DNA of 64,000 bases, taken from assembly GCA_003240625.1 (NCBI GenBank), contig QFMX01000006.1:186001-250000 (forward strand). The letters run 5' to 3'. The notes beneath the pieces are model-generated. The model ran no database searches and had not been told where the DNA came from. It saw nothing but the letters and a program-made list of their open reading frames with translations. Source of the stretch: Sphingomonas taxi. Lineage in GTDB: Bacteria > Pseudomonadota > Alphaproteobacteria > Sphingomonadales > Sphingomonadaceae. A program made the position numbers and the translations under genes. Shown here piece by piece: positions 35,782 to 44,925 of this stretch (position 1 is its first letter; every line of letters begins with the position of its first letter).

Positions 35782-35920
35782 GATCCTCCCCCGCCAGGGG
35801 GAGGTGGCAGGCACTTGCCTGACGGAGGGGGAGGTGGGCGATGACGGTGGTTGCGTGTCCTCCCCCTCCGTCGCTTCGCGCCACCTCCCCCTGGCGGGGG
35901 AGGATCGTGAGGATCGGTTA
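35782..35920. repeat. Dispersed repeat, family D, copy 2
   Basis: Nearly the same sequence and orientation as copy 1, 332 bases further on. Between the copies (35586-35781) is no gene, only unique sequence with CGATACGCC direct repeats (35678-35700). This accounts for the whole 585-base gap between RNase T2 and the small membrane gene. Confidence 0.85.
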
Positions 35921-35952
35921 GACGAACGGGGGGAGGGGCTAGTGACGGCCCC

Positions 35953-36156
35953 TCAGCGGCGGTCCTTCAACCAGACCAGCACCGCCGCCGCCACGCCGAC
36001 TCCGGTCCCGATCAGGAACCCCGGCGTCGCCTGCCCGATCGCGAAGCCCACGCCCGCGCCGCCCAGCATACCGAGTGCGACGAGGAAGCCGCCCGCGGCG
36101 CTGGGGTCCTTGTGGGGGGGGAGGGTGTCGCGGGAAGTCGGGTCGGCCATCGGCAT
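35953..36156 (-). CDS. Small two-helix membrane protein (67 aa)
   Basis: A 67-residue minus-strand protein. After a hydrophilic start (MPMADPTSRDTLPPHKDPSA) come two Gly/Ala-rich hydrophobic segments (GFLVALGMLGGAGVGFAIGQ and FLIGTGVGVAAAVLVWL) and a KDRR end. The Gly-zipper-like spacing suggests packed membrane helices. The start may be the second Met at 36150. Family unknown. Confidence 0.7.
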   Translation of the reverse strand: MPMADPTSRDTLPPHKDPSAAGGFLVALGMLGGAGVGFAIGQATPGFLIGTGVGVAAAVLVWLKDRR

Positions 36157-36282
36157 GTCCTGCCACGCGGCGCGGCGGGATACCAGCCGCGCGCCGCCCG
36201 CGATTCGTCACCCGGACGAAACGTGGCGGAAATACGGCGTTACATACTGTTCCGGAACGACAAGCCCGGCTAGGAGCCGGAC

Positions 36283-38313
36283 ATGGTGTTCCGCGTCGGG
36301 CGAGCCGGGCCGGCCGCCGCCTTTTTCGTTCTGACGACCGCCGGGGCAGCCGTTTCCGGTGCGGACGCACAAACCGCGCCTGCTCAGGTGCCGACTGCGC
36401 CCAGTTCGCGTTTGAGTCCATCGGCGAGCCCATCGTCAATTCCGGCGGCAAGAACTCCCGCCGATACCCCGATATCGCTCGACCCCAACTCCCCGCTCGC
36501 CGCGCTGCCCGATATCGGCGTCGGCTGGCCCGATCTCGCCGCGTCGCCGATGGATCCGGCCGCGGCGATCGCCGCCGTCGATGCCAATGCCGAGAGCCGC
36601 TATGCCTGGCGGATCGACGGGATCGACGGCATCAACGACACGCTGCTGCGCCAGCGCTTCGCCCAACTCTCGACGCTCGACGCGAACGATCACCAGGCCG
36701 CCAACGCCGCACAGCTCGATCGCCGGGCGCGCGAAGATGCCGATCTGCTCAACAGCCTGTTGCGCGCGGAAGGCTATTACGACGCCAACGTCGTCACGCG
36801 GGTCGAGCCCGGTGCGAAGCCGATGGTGGTGCTGTCGGCGACTCCCGGTACGCTCTATAAGTTCAAGGGCGTGACGATCGACGGCATCGCCGCGGCGGGC
36901 AACAAGGCGCCGGGCCTCGTCACCGCGTTCGGCGTGAAGCCCGAGGATCCGGTCAATTCCGACGCGATCGTCGCCGGGCAGGCCAAGCTGACGACGCAGA
37001 TCGGCCGCGAGGGCTTCCCCTTCGCCAAGGTCGGCGATCCGGCGATCGTCGTCGACCACGCCACGCGCACCGCGACGCTCGACCTGTCGGTGCAGCCCGG
37101 CGGCGCGCGCAAATTCGGGCAGATCGTCGCACTCCCCGGCAATCGGGTGTTCGGCGCCGATCATGTCGCGGAGATCGCGCGCTTCTCGCCGGGCGACCCG
37201 TATGACGCTGCTAAGATCGACGATCTCCGCCGTGCGCTGATCCAGACCAGCCTGGTCTCCGCGGTCGACATCAAGCCGGTGCAGGGCACGACGCCCGACA
37301 CCGTCGATGTCGCGGTGAAGCTCGACCGGGCGCCGCCGCATACCGTCGCGGGCGAGCTCGGCTATGGCACCGGCGAGGGCGCGCGCGCGGAGATCAGCTG
37401 GACGCACCGCAACCTGTTCCCGCCCGAGGGTGCGCTGACGCTGCGGAGCGTACTGGGGACGCAGGAGCAGCTCGGCTCGATCGTGTTCCGGCGCAACAAT
37501 TTCCAGGCGCGCGACCGCGTGCTGACGCTGCAGGCCTCCGCGGTGCACACCAACCGCGATGCGTATGATGCGAAGACCTTCACGCTCGCGGGCACGTTGG
37601 AGCGCCAGACCAACATCTTCTTCCAGAAGACCTGGACGTGGTCGCTGGGCGCCGAACTGATCGCGTCGGACGAGCGCGACGTGATCGTGTCGACGGGCGA
37701 TCCGCGGCGGCGGACGTTCTTCATCGGCGCGCTGCCTACCAGTCTCAACTATGACGGCTCCGACGACCTGCTGAACCCGACCAAGGGCTTTCGGCTCGGC
37801 GGGCGGCTCAGCCCCGAAGTGTCGTTGCAGGGGTCGGTGTTCGGCTACACGCGGACGCAGTTCGACGGCAGCGTGTACCAGCCGATCGGCGGCAGCGTGG
37901 TGCTGGCGGCACGGACGCGGCTCGGCACTATCGTCGGTGCGCCGCGCGATCAGGTGGCGCCGTCGCGGCGGTTCTATGCCGGTGGCGGCGCGTCGGTGCG
38001 CGGCTACGGCTATCAGTCGATCGGCCCGCGCGATCCCAACAACGACCCGATCGGCGGCCGCAGCCTGACCGAATTTTCGATAGAAGCTCGTGTGAAGGCA
38101 TTCGGCAATTTCGGAATCGTGCCGTTCCTCGACGCGGGCAATATCTACACCTCGCCGCTGCCGAAATTCACCGGGCTGCAATACGGCACCGGGATCGGCG
38201 TGCGCTATTATTCGAACTTCGGGCCGATCCGCCTCGACGTCGGCACGCCGATCAACCCGCAGCCGGGCGACAGCCGCATCGCCGTATACGTCTCGCTGGG
38301 GCAGGCGTTTTGA
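36283..38313 (+). CDS. tamA: Outer-membrane assembly protein TamA (BamA family)
   Basis: A 676-residue outer-membrane protein with AGGAG before its ATG. A signal peptide (to about 30) is followed by a Pro/Ala-rich linker, POTRA-type domains (about 110-350: LLRAEGYYDANVVTRVEPG, ALIQTSLVSAVDIKPV) and a BamA-like beta-barrel (about 370-676). The barrel has RRFYAGGGASVRGYGYQSIG with the conserved RGY signature of lid loop 6 and ends in a C-terminal Phe. With TamB immediately downstream it would form the translocation and assembly module for outer-membrane proteins. Confidence 0.93.
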   Translation: MVFRVGRAGPAAAFFVLTTAGAAVSGADAQTAPAQVPTAPSSRLSPSASPSSIPAARTPADTPISLDPNSPLAALPDIGVGWPDLAASPMDPAAAIAAVDANAESRYAWRIDGIDGINDTLLRQRFAQLSTLDANDHQAANAAQLDRRAREDADLLNSLLRAEGYYDANVVTRVEPGAKPMVVLSATPGTLYKFKGVTIDGIAAAGNKAPGLVTAFGVKPEDPVNSDAIVAGQAKLTTQIGREGFPFAKVGDPAIVVDHATRTATLDLSVQPGGARKFGQIVALPGNRVFGADHVAEIARFSPGDPYDAAKIDDLRRALIQTSLVSAVDIKPVQGTTPDTVDVAVKLDRAPPHTVAGELGYGTGEGARAEISWTHRNLFPPEGALTLRSVLGTQEQLGSIVFRRNNFQARDRVLTLQASAVHTNRDAYDAKTFTLAGTLERQTNIFFQKTWTWSLGAELIASDERDVIVSTGDPRRRTFFIGALPTSLNYDGSDDLLNPTKGFRLGGRLSPEVSLQGSVFGYTRTQFDGSVYQPIGGSVVLAARTRLGTIVGAPRDQVAPSRRFYAGGGASVRGYGYQSIGPRDPNNDPIGGRSLTEFSIEARVKAFGNFGIVPFLDAGNIYTSPLPKFTGLQYGTGIGVRYYSNFGPIRLDVGTPINPQPGDSRIAVYVSLGQAF

Positions 38314-41300
38314 GCGAGGAAGCGACCCTTCCAAAGCGCCGGATCGCGTGGTGGCGCTGGATCGTCAGCGCAGTCATGGCGCTGCTGGTGATCCTCGGCA
38401 CGGCGCTGCTGATCGTCGATACGGCGATCGGGCATCGTTTCGTCGCGGACCGGATCGCCGCGATCCGGACCGCGAACGGGCTGCGCTTCACGGTCGGGCG
38501 GATCGACGGGTCGCTGTACGGCGAAACGCGGCTGATCGACCTGCGCGTGTACGATCTGGAGGGGCTCGTCTTCCAGGCGCCGAATGTCGCGCTCGACTGG
38601 TCGCCGTTCGACTGGTTTTCGAACCGGCTGGAGATCCGGCGGCTGATCGTCGATCGCGCGATCCTGACGCACACGCCGCGCACCCGGCCGTCGAAGACGC
38701 GGGGCCCGATCCTGCCCGACTTCGATATTCGGATCGGCCAATTATCGGTCGGGCGGCTGACGCTGGCGAAGCGCGTGCTGGGAACGCAGCGGATCGCGCG
38801 ACTCGACGGACGTGCCGATATTCGTTCGGGGCGGGCGCTGGTCGACCTGAAGGCGCGCGTTGCCGGCAGCGACGACCTGACGCTACGGATCGACGCCGAG
38901 CCGGCGCGCGACCGCTTCGACATCGACGTCGCCGCGAAGGGGGCCGCGGGCGGCGTGCTCGCGCGGATGGTCAAGGCGAAGGGGCCGGTCGCGCTGGCGG
39001 TGACCGGCGACGGCAGCTGGGCGAAGTGGAACGGCCGCGCCAACGGCATGATCGGGACGACGCGGGTGGTCGATCTCGCGCTGGCACAGGTCGCCGGGCG
39101 CTATACGCTGTCGGGCACGCTCGCGCCGTCGTCGCTGCTCAAGGGCCGCCTGCAAAAGCTGACCGCGCCGCGCGTGCTCGTCAACGGCAGTGCGGGGTTC
39201 GCCGACCGCCGGCTGGACGGGCAACTCTCGTTGCGCACGCCGGCGCTGGCGGTGGACACGACTGGCATCATCGATCTCGGCGCCAACGCGTACCGCGACG
39301 TGCGGATCAAGGCGCGGCTGCTGCGTCCGCCCGCGCTGTTCGCCAACATGACGGGCAACATGGTCGAACTGCGCGCGATCCTTGACGGGCCGTTCGCGAC
39401 TGCGGCGTTCGACTACCGGATCGACGCCAGCCGGTTCGCGTTCGACCAGACCGGGTTCGAGAATGCACACGCCGCCGGCAAGGGGCGGCTTTCCGCTGCG
39501 CCGGTGACGGTGCCGATCCGCTTCACCGCCGCCCGCGTCACCGGCGTCGGCACGGTGGCGGGCGGGATCCTGCGCAACCTGTCGGTCGACGGGCTCCTCC
39601 GCGTGACCCCGACGCTGCTGACCGGCGACGCGCTGAAGCTTCGGTCCGACAAGCTCACCGGCAGCATCAATCTGGTCGTCGACCTGCGCAATGGGCAGTT
39701 CGAGGTCGGCATCAATGGCGGGCTCGGGCGCTATCTGATCCCCGGGCTCGGCATCGTCGACGTGAAGTCCACGCTTCGGGTGGTCCCCGGCCCGAACCGC
39801 AAGGGTACGCGCGCGATCGGGCAGGGCAGCGCGCAGATGGTGCGGCTCGACAACGCGTTCTTCCGCAGCCTCGCCGGCGGATTGCCCCGGATCACGACCA
39901 ACCTCGAACGCACCACCGACGGCGTACTCCACTTCACCAATCTGGTGCTGACCGCGCCGCAGATCCGGCTGACCGGCAACGGCTATCGCAGGCGTGACGG
40001 GACTTTCCACTTCGAGGGCGGCGGGCGCCAGCAGACCTATGGTCCGGTGATGCTGAAACTCGACGGGCAGATCGAGAAGCCGACGCTCGACCTCGTCTTC
40101 GCGAGCCCGAATGCGACGCTCGGCCTGTCGAACGTCCGCGCGCATCTCGATCCGACGGCGCAGGGGTTCGCGTTCACCGCGGCGGGCGGATCACGGCTCG
40201 GGCCGTTCACGACCAACGGCGCGATCCTGTTGCCGCCGGGTCAGGGCGCGACGATCGCGATCGCCGCGTTGAACGTCGCGGGCACCAAAGCGAGCGGCAC
40301 TATCGCGGTCGTCGATGGCGGCTTCAACGGTGCTCTCGCGGTCGCTGGCGGCGGTATCTCGGGTGAACTCCTGTTCCGTCCGGTCGGCCAGATCCAGCGC
40401 ATCGAAGGCCATCTCGCTGCAAAAGCCGCGACGCTCGACACCGTTGCACTTCGCCAGGGCAAGCTCGATTTCGTCACGTTGCTCGATCCCGCCGGCACCT
40501 CGATCGAGGCGACCGCGACCGGGCTCGGCCTGCGTCGCGGTGCGCTCAGCCTCGCGCGGTTCAACGGTTCCGCGTCGCTGCGCGGCGGCGTCGGCACGAT
40601 CAAGGCGTCGATCGCCGGCTCCCGCGGGCGCGCGTTCGATATCCAGAGCGTCACGCAGGTCACCGCGAACAGCTACGCGATCTCCGCGCAAGGGACGCTC
40701 GACGGTCGCCCGCTGAAACTCCTCACCCCCGCAGTCGTCACCCAGGCCGAAGACGGCTGGCACCTCGCCCCGACCAAGCTCAGCTTCGGCGGCGGCGAGG
40801 CGCAGGTCGGCGGGCTCTTCACCGCGACCAGCACTGCGATCGACGCCAGCCTGACGCGGATGCCGCTCGCGCTGCTCGACATCGGCTATCCCGGTCTTGG
40901 CCTCAGCGGTTCGGCATCGGGGCGTTTCAACTTCGCCACGACGAACGGCGCCGCGCCGACCGGCAAGGCCGACCTCACGATCCGCGGCCTCGCGCGCGCG
41001 GGCCTCGTCCTGTCGTCGCGACCGATCGACGTGGGCGTCGCGGCGGTGCTGTCGCCCGACAAGCTCGGCCTGCGCGCGGTGATCGCCTCGGGCGGCAAGA
41101 CGATCGGCCGCGCCCAGGCGCAACTCGCGCCACTCGGGCAGGGCGATCTGGCAAGCCGAATCACCAACGCCCGCCTGTTCGGGCAACTCCGCTACAGCGG
41201 CCCGGCCGACACGCTCTGGCGTCTCACCGGGGTCGAGCTGTTCGACCTTTCGGGCCCGGTCGCGATCGGCGCGGACGTCGTCGGCACGCTCGCCAACCCG

Positions 41301-42455
41301 ACCTTGCGCGGCGTCGTCCAGGCGAACGGCGCGCGGATCGAGAGCGCGACCACCGGCACCGTCCTCACCAACGTCCAGGCGACCGGCCGCTTCGGCGGCT
41401 CGCGGCTCGTGATCGACCGGTTCGGCGCGGACGCGGGCAAGGGCGGGCGCGTCACCGGCACCGGCCAGTTCGAATTCGCCGCCGCCGCCGGGATCGGCCT
41501 CGACCTGACGCTGCAGGCCGACAAGGCGGTGATGATCAACCGCGACGATATCGGCGCCACCGTCTCCGGGCCGCTGACGTTCAAGTCGAACGGCTCGGGC
41601 GGCACGATCGCGGGCGACGTCCTGCTCGACAAGAGCCGCTATCGTCTCGGCCAGGCGACCGCCGCCAGCGCGGTGCCGCAGCTCAACATCCGCGAGATCA
41701 ACCTGCCCGAGGGCGGGGAAGAGACCGCGAAACGCACCACGCCCTGGACGCTGGCGATCAAGGCGCGCGCGCCCAACCAGGTGATGGTCAGCGGCCTCGG
41801 GCTGACCAGCGAATGGTCCGCCAACCTCCAGATCGCGGGCGCGCCCGACAACCCGGCGATCACCGGTCGCGCGACGCTGGTCCGCGGCGATTACGAGTTC
41901 GCCGGCCGCCAGTTCGAACTCGCGCGCGGCGTGATCCGGTTCGACGGCGGGGTGCCCGCCAACCCGGCGCTCGATATCGAGGCGAATGCGGATTCGACCG
42001 GGCTCAGCGCGTCGATCCGCGTGACCGGCTATGCGCTGAAGCCGGAGATCGGCTTTACCAGCACGCCCGCTTTGCCGGAGGACGAACTGCTCTCGCGGTT
42101 GTTGTTCGGCACCTCGATCACCAATCTGTCCGCGCCCGAGGCGTTGCAGCTGGCGGCGGCGGTGGCAGCGTTGCAGGGCGGCGGCAGCGGTCTGAACCCG
42201 ATCAACGCGGTGCGTCGCGCGGCCGGTCTCGACCGCCTGCGCATCCTCCCCGCCGATCCGCAGACCGGGCAGGGGACGTCGATCGCGGCCGGCAAATACG
42301 TCACGCGGCGGCTGTATGCGGAGATCGTCACCGACGGTCAGGGCTATTCGGCGACGCAGGTCGAGTTCCAAGTCACCCGCTGGCTATCGCTGTTGTCGAG
42401 CATCTCGACGCTCGGCCGCCAGAGCGCGAACGTGCGCGTGTCGAAGGATTATTGA
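38310..42455 (+). CDS. tamB: Translocation and assembly module protein TamB
   Basis: A 1381-residue inner-membrane-anchored protein. The start codon TTG at 38310 overlaps the tamA stop. A single membrane helix lies at about 17-38 (IVSAVMALLVILGTALLIV), followed by more than 1000 residues of repeating beta-rich sequence as in AsmA/TamB-type periplasmic bridges. The C-terminal DUF490 domain is recognisable (ITGRATLVRGDYEFAGRQFE, PALPEDELLSRLLFGTSITN). It spans the periplasm and works with TamA; in the family a phospholipid-transport role is also known. Confidence 0.94.
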   Translation: MSEEATLPKRRIAWWRWIVSAVMALLVILGTALLIVDTAIGHRFVADRIAAIRTANGLRFTVGRIDGSLYGETRLIDLRVYDLEGLVFQAPNVALDWSPFDWFSNRLEIRRLIVDRAILTHTPRTRPSKTRGPILPDFDIRIGQLSVGRLTLAKRVLGTQRIARLDGRADIRSGRALVDLKARVAGSDDLTLRIDAEPARDRFDIDVAAKGAAGGVLARMVKAKGPVALAVTGDGSWAKWNGRANGMIGTTRVVDLALAQVAGRYTLSGTLAPSSLLKGRLQKLTAPRVLVNGSAGFADRRLDGQLSLRTPALAVDTTGIIDLGANAYRDVRIKARLLRPPALFANMTGNMVELRAILDGPFATAAFDYRIDASRFAFDQTGFENAHAAGKGRLSAAPVTVPIRFTAARVTGVGTVAGGILRNLSVDGLLRVTPTLLTGDALKLRSDKLTGSINLVVDLRNGQFEVGINGGLGRYLIPGLGIVDVKSTLRVVPGPNRKGTRAIGQGSAQMVRLDNAFFRSLAGGLPRITTNLERTTDGVLHFTNLVLTAPQIRLTGNGYRRRDGTFHFEGGGRQQTYGPVMLKLDGQIEKPTLDLVFASPNATLGLSNVRAHLDPTAQGFAFTAAGGSRLGPFTTNGAILLPPGQGATIAIAALNVAGTKASGTIAVVDGGFNGALAVAGGGISGELLFRPVGQIQRIEGHLAAKAATLDTVALRQGKLDFVTLLDPAGTSIEATATGLGLRRGALSLARFNGSASLRGGVGTIKASIAGSRGRAFDIQSVTQVTANSYAISAQGTLDGRPLKLLTPAVVTQAEDGWHLAPTKLSFGGGEAQVGGLFTATSTAIDASLTRMPLALLDIGYPGLGLSGSASGRFNFATTNGAAPTGKADLTIRGLARAGLVLSSRPIDVGVAAVLSPDKLGLRAVIASGGKTIGRAQAQLAPLGQGDLASRITNARLFGQLRYSGPADTLWRLTGVELFDLSGPVAIGADVVGTLANPTLRGVVQANGARIESATTGTVLTNVQATGRFGGSRLVIDRFGADAGKGGRVTGTGQFEFAAAAGIGLDLTLQADKAVMINRDDIGATVSGPLTFKSNGSGGTIAGDVLLDKSRYRLGQATAASAVPQLNIREINLPEGGEETAKRTTPWTLAIKARAPNQVMVSGLGLTSEWSANLQIAGAPDNPAITGRATLVRGDYEFAGRQFELARGVIRFDGGVPANPALDIEANADSTGLSASIRVTGYALKPEIGFTSTPALPEDELLSRLLFGTSITNLSAPEALQLAAAVAALQGGGSGLNPINAVRRAAGLDRLRILPADPQTGQGTSIAAGKYVTRRLYAEIVTDGQGYSATQVEFQVTRWLSLLSSISTLGRQSANVRVSKDY

Positions 42456-42490
42456 ATGATCGCGCGCCCCGGTCTCGCTAGGAAGAGTGC

Positions 42491-43404
42491 ATGAAGCCCG
42501 TCATCTTCGGCCTGTCCGGCCCCGTCCTCACCCCCGCCGAACGCGCGTTCTTCGCCGAGTGCGAGCCCGCCGGCTACATCCTGTTCAAGACCAGGAAGGT
42601 GGTCGCGTCGCGCGGATGGGCCCGCCGGAATGGCCCGCATTCCCAGCGGGCCCGGTATTCGATGCAGCCTATGAACGCGCCCCAATGACCGCGATCCAGG
42701 CAGCGCGCGCGAACGGGCAGGCGCTGGGCGTGATGCTCAGCGACGTGGGAATAACCGTCGATTGCGCGCCGCTGCTCGACGTGGCGCAACCCGATACGAC
42801 CGAGGCGGTGTCCTGTCGCACGTTCGGCTCCGACCCGATGCGGGTGGCGGCGCTCGGCCGGGCGACGCTGGAGGGGCTGGCCGAGGGCGGCGTCGTTGGC
42901 GTGGTGAAGCATATGCCCGGCCACGGTCGCGCCAGGCTTGACACGCACCACCACCTCCCGACCGTCACCGCGACCGACGCCGAACTCGAGATCGACCTCG
43001 AACCGTTCCGCACGCTCAACCAAGCGCCGATGGGCATGACGTCGCATATCGTGTTCGAGGCGTGGGACGCCGACCGCCCCGCGACTTTGTCGCCGGTCGT
43101 GATCGAACGCATCATCCGCGAGCGGATCGGCTTCGACGGCCTGCTGATGACCGACGACATCGATATGAAGGCGCTGTCTGGCACCGCCGGCGGCAAGGCG
43201 GCGGGGGCGATCGCCGCTGGGTGCGACCTGGTGCTCGATTGCTGGGCGCGGATGGACGAGATGGTCGAGATCGCCGGGCGCTTGGGCGAGATCTCAAAGG
43301 TTTCTCGGGGGCGGCTCGATCGGGCGATGGCGTCGGTCGGCGCGGGCAAGGGCGATTTTGCGGCGTTGGTCGCTACGCGGGATGCGTTGCTGGCGCGGGT
43401 TTGA
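42491..43404 (+). pseudogene. nagZ: beta-N-acetylhexosaminidase, broken by internal deletion and frameshift
   Basis: ATG 42491 starts a good NagZ N-terminus (MKPVIFGLSGPVLTPAERAF, to GYILFK at codon 33). Then the frame changes: the next recognisable NagZ sequence, DQEGGRVARM, is in the +2 frame from 42589. In other NagZ proteins about 30 residues lie between these points. From there the other frame is open to 43404, with the catalytic KHMPGHGRARLDTHHH and LMTDDIDM motifs intact. So a deletion of about 30 codons, not a multiple of three, removed part of the barrel. NagZ releases GlcNAc from peptidoglycan-recycling products. It is a pseudogene unless the sequence is in error. Confidence 0.85.
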
Positions 43405-43420
43405 GGTGAACCGCGAGGCG

Positions 43421-43528
43421 ACCTCCCCGGCGAAGGCCGGGGCCTAGTTGGAAAGGTCGCGGTAACGAAGCGCAGCGGCAGTCGGTACCGTCCCCCAACT
43501 GGGCCCCAGCCTTCGCCGGGGTGGTGCC
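43421..43528. repeat. Dispersed repeat, family B, with facing arms
   Basis: ACCTCCCCGGCGAAGGCCGG ... CCTAGTTGGAAAGG on the left and CCCCCAACTGGGCCCCAGCC ... TTCGCCGGGGTGGTG on the right. It follows the nagZ stop by 17 bases. Confidence 0.8.
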
Positions 43529-43582
43529 CAAAGCAGTCGGCGGCGCTTTATCCTGCAATGCTCCAATGCTCGGGAAGGATTA

Positions 43583-43668
43583 AACCACCCCCCCGTTCGT
43601 AACCACCCCCCGTTCGTAACCACCCCCCGTTCGTAACCACCCCCCGTTCGTAACCACCCCCCGTTCGT
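43583..43668. repeat. 17-bp tandem repeat, five copies
   Basis: The unit AACCACCCCCCGTTCGT is repeated five times without spacers; the first copy has one extra C. The array runs directly into CCTGAGTAGCTGCTGAGCTT, a motif of the CGTTCGT...GAGCTTGTCGAAG repeat type common in sphingomonads. Related CGATACGC... and ACTCAGCACGAACGG stretches fill 43669-43800. No gene is seen in the 434-base gap. Confidence 0.9.
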
Positions 43669-43838
43669 CCTGAGTAGCTGCTGAGCTTGTCGAAGCGGCG
43701 TATCGAAGGACAGGTTGGCGGGTTGATCCTGTGCTTCGATACGCGCCTTCGATACGGCTCTGGCGAGCCTACTCAGTCGCTACTCAGCACGAACGGAATG
43801 GGATGCGAACGGCCAAGCGCTCCCGCCATCACCCCCCA

Positions 43839-44639
43839 TCACGCCAACCCCCGCGCCCGCTCGTCCCCCCGCAACGTCAGCACCTCGACCCCGTCCCGCG
43901 TCACAGCCACGGTATGCTCGAACTGCGCCGACAACCTGCCGTCGTCGGTCACCACCGTCCACCCGTCATCCTCGGTCGACACCTTGCGAGTCCCCTGGTT
44001 TATCATCGGCTCGATCGTGAACACCATGCCCTCGCGCAGTGTCATGCCGGTCCCCGCACGCCCGAAATTGAGCACCTGCGGCTCCTCGTGCATCTCTCGG
44101 CCGATGCCGTGCCCGCAATAGTCGCGCACCACTGCATAGCCGTTCTTCTTCGCGTGCCGCTCGATCGCGGAGCCGATGTCGCCCAGATGCGCGCCCGCCC
44201 GCACCTGTCGGATGCCCTGCCACATCGCCTCCTGCGCGACCTTCACCAAACGCTTCGCAGCGGGTGGCGCATTGCCAACGACATAGGTCTTGCTAGAATC
44301 GGCGATGAAGCCGTCCTTCTCCAGCGTGATGTCGAGATTGACGATATCACCGTCGCGGATGATGTCTTTCGCGTTCGGCACGCCGTGGCAGACGACGTGG
44401 TTGATCGAGCTGTTCAGGACATGTTCGAAACCATATTGCCCCTTGCTTGCGGGCCGGGCGGCGAGGTCGTCGGTGATGTAGCGATCTACCATGTCGTTGA
44501 CCTGCAACGTCGACATCCCCGCCAGATCCTGCCTGTCGAGCATCTCGAACACAGACGCGAGCAACGCCCCCGATACGCGCATCAGCGCCAGTTCGTCCGG
44601 CGTCTTCACCACGTCAGGCAGCCGTTTTATCGGCGACAC
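43839..44639 (-). CDS. map: Type I methionine aminopeptidase
   Basis: A 266-residue M24A enzyme that removes N-terminal Met from new proteins. The five metal ligands are visible: Asp in DIVNLDITLEKDGFIADSSK (two), His in CGHGIGREMHEEP, Glu in FTIEPMIN and Glu in SAQFEHTVAV. NHVVCHGVPNAKDI gives the substrate-pocket His. It overlaps the upstream ParD-like gene by 26 bases. The pair lies on the minus strand, flanked by repeats, between nagZ and scpA; a second, housekeeping map may exist elsewhere in the genome. Confidence 0.95.
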   Translation of the reverse strand: MSPIKRLPDVVKTPDELALMRVSGALLASVFEMLDRQDLAGMSTLQVNDMVDRYITDDLAARPASKGQYGFEHVLNSSINHVVCHGVPNAKDIIRDGDIVNLDITLEKDGFIADSSKTYVVGNAPPAAKRLVKVAQEAMWQGIRQVRAGAHLGDIGSAIERHAKKNGYAVVRDYCGHGIGREMHEEPQVLNFGRAGTGMTLREGMVFTIEPMINQGTRKVSTEDDGWTVVTDDGRLSAQFEHTVAVTRDGVEVLTLRGDERARGLA

Positions 44640-44820
44640 GCACCGATGCCGCGGCGAGTTGCGCGGTGACGATGTCGTTGAACGACAGCGTCGGATTGGC
44701 CTCGGCGAGCATGCCGATCTTCATCCAGAATTCCGCCTGCGCATTGATCGAGCGGCACAGCACCTGGCTCGCGCGTCGCGCATCCTCATGCAACACGTCG
44801 TCGATCTTCACGATACCCAT
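44614..44820 (-). CDS. ParD-like antitoxin-family protein
   Basis: A 68-residue protein read from ATG 44820, which has GGAG nine bases upstream; an ATG at 44838 would add six residues. MGIVKIDDVLHEDARRASQV, then SRSINAQAEFWMKIGMLAEA and NPTLSFNDI match the ParD-like family (Pfam PF11903 in my memory), a ribbon-helix-helix-type protein. It overlaps the map gene by 26 bases and is translated with it. A palindrome in its promoter region is a candidate autoregulatory operator. No toxin of the ParE type is adjacent: Map occupies that place. Confidence 0.82.
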   Translation of the reverse strand: MGIVKIDDVLHEDARRASQVLCRSINAQAEFWMKIGMLAEANPTLSFNDIVTAQLAAASVRVADKTAA

Positions 44821-44841
44821 GACTGCCGCTCCGCTCATTCG

Positions 44842-44862
44842 ACCATACGAATCGTATATGGT
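44842..44862. promoter_or_regulatory. Palindromic operator candidate of the ParD-like/map operon
   Basis: ATACGA-A-TCGTAT (44845-44857) is a 6+1+6 palindrome, set within flanking ACC at 44842 and ATGGT up to 44862, offset by two bases. It begins 22 bases upstream of the preferred start at 44820. Ribbon-helix-helix antitoxins typically repress their own operon through such sites. Confidence 0.5.
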
Positions 44863-44925
44863 TCATATGGCAAGCCGTCAACGCGAACACTGGATACGGA
44901 GCAATGCGCGCTGTAGCGTCCGGCG

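Noticed and set aside
42487..43404. A complete NagZ read in one frame from GTG 42487
   Set aside because: The first 34 codons in that frame are an Arg-rich out-of-frame reading; the true N-terminus is in the other frame, so the gene is better described as frameshifted.
43583..43668. Tandem array considered as a CRISPR array
   Set aside because: The copies are adjacent without unique spacers, and there are no cas genes.
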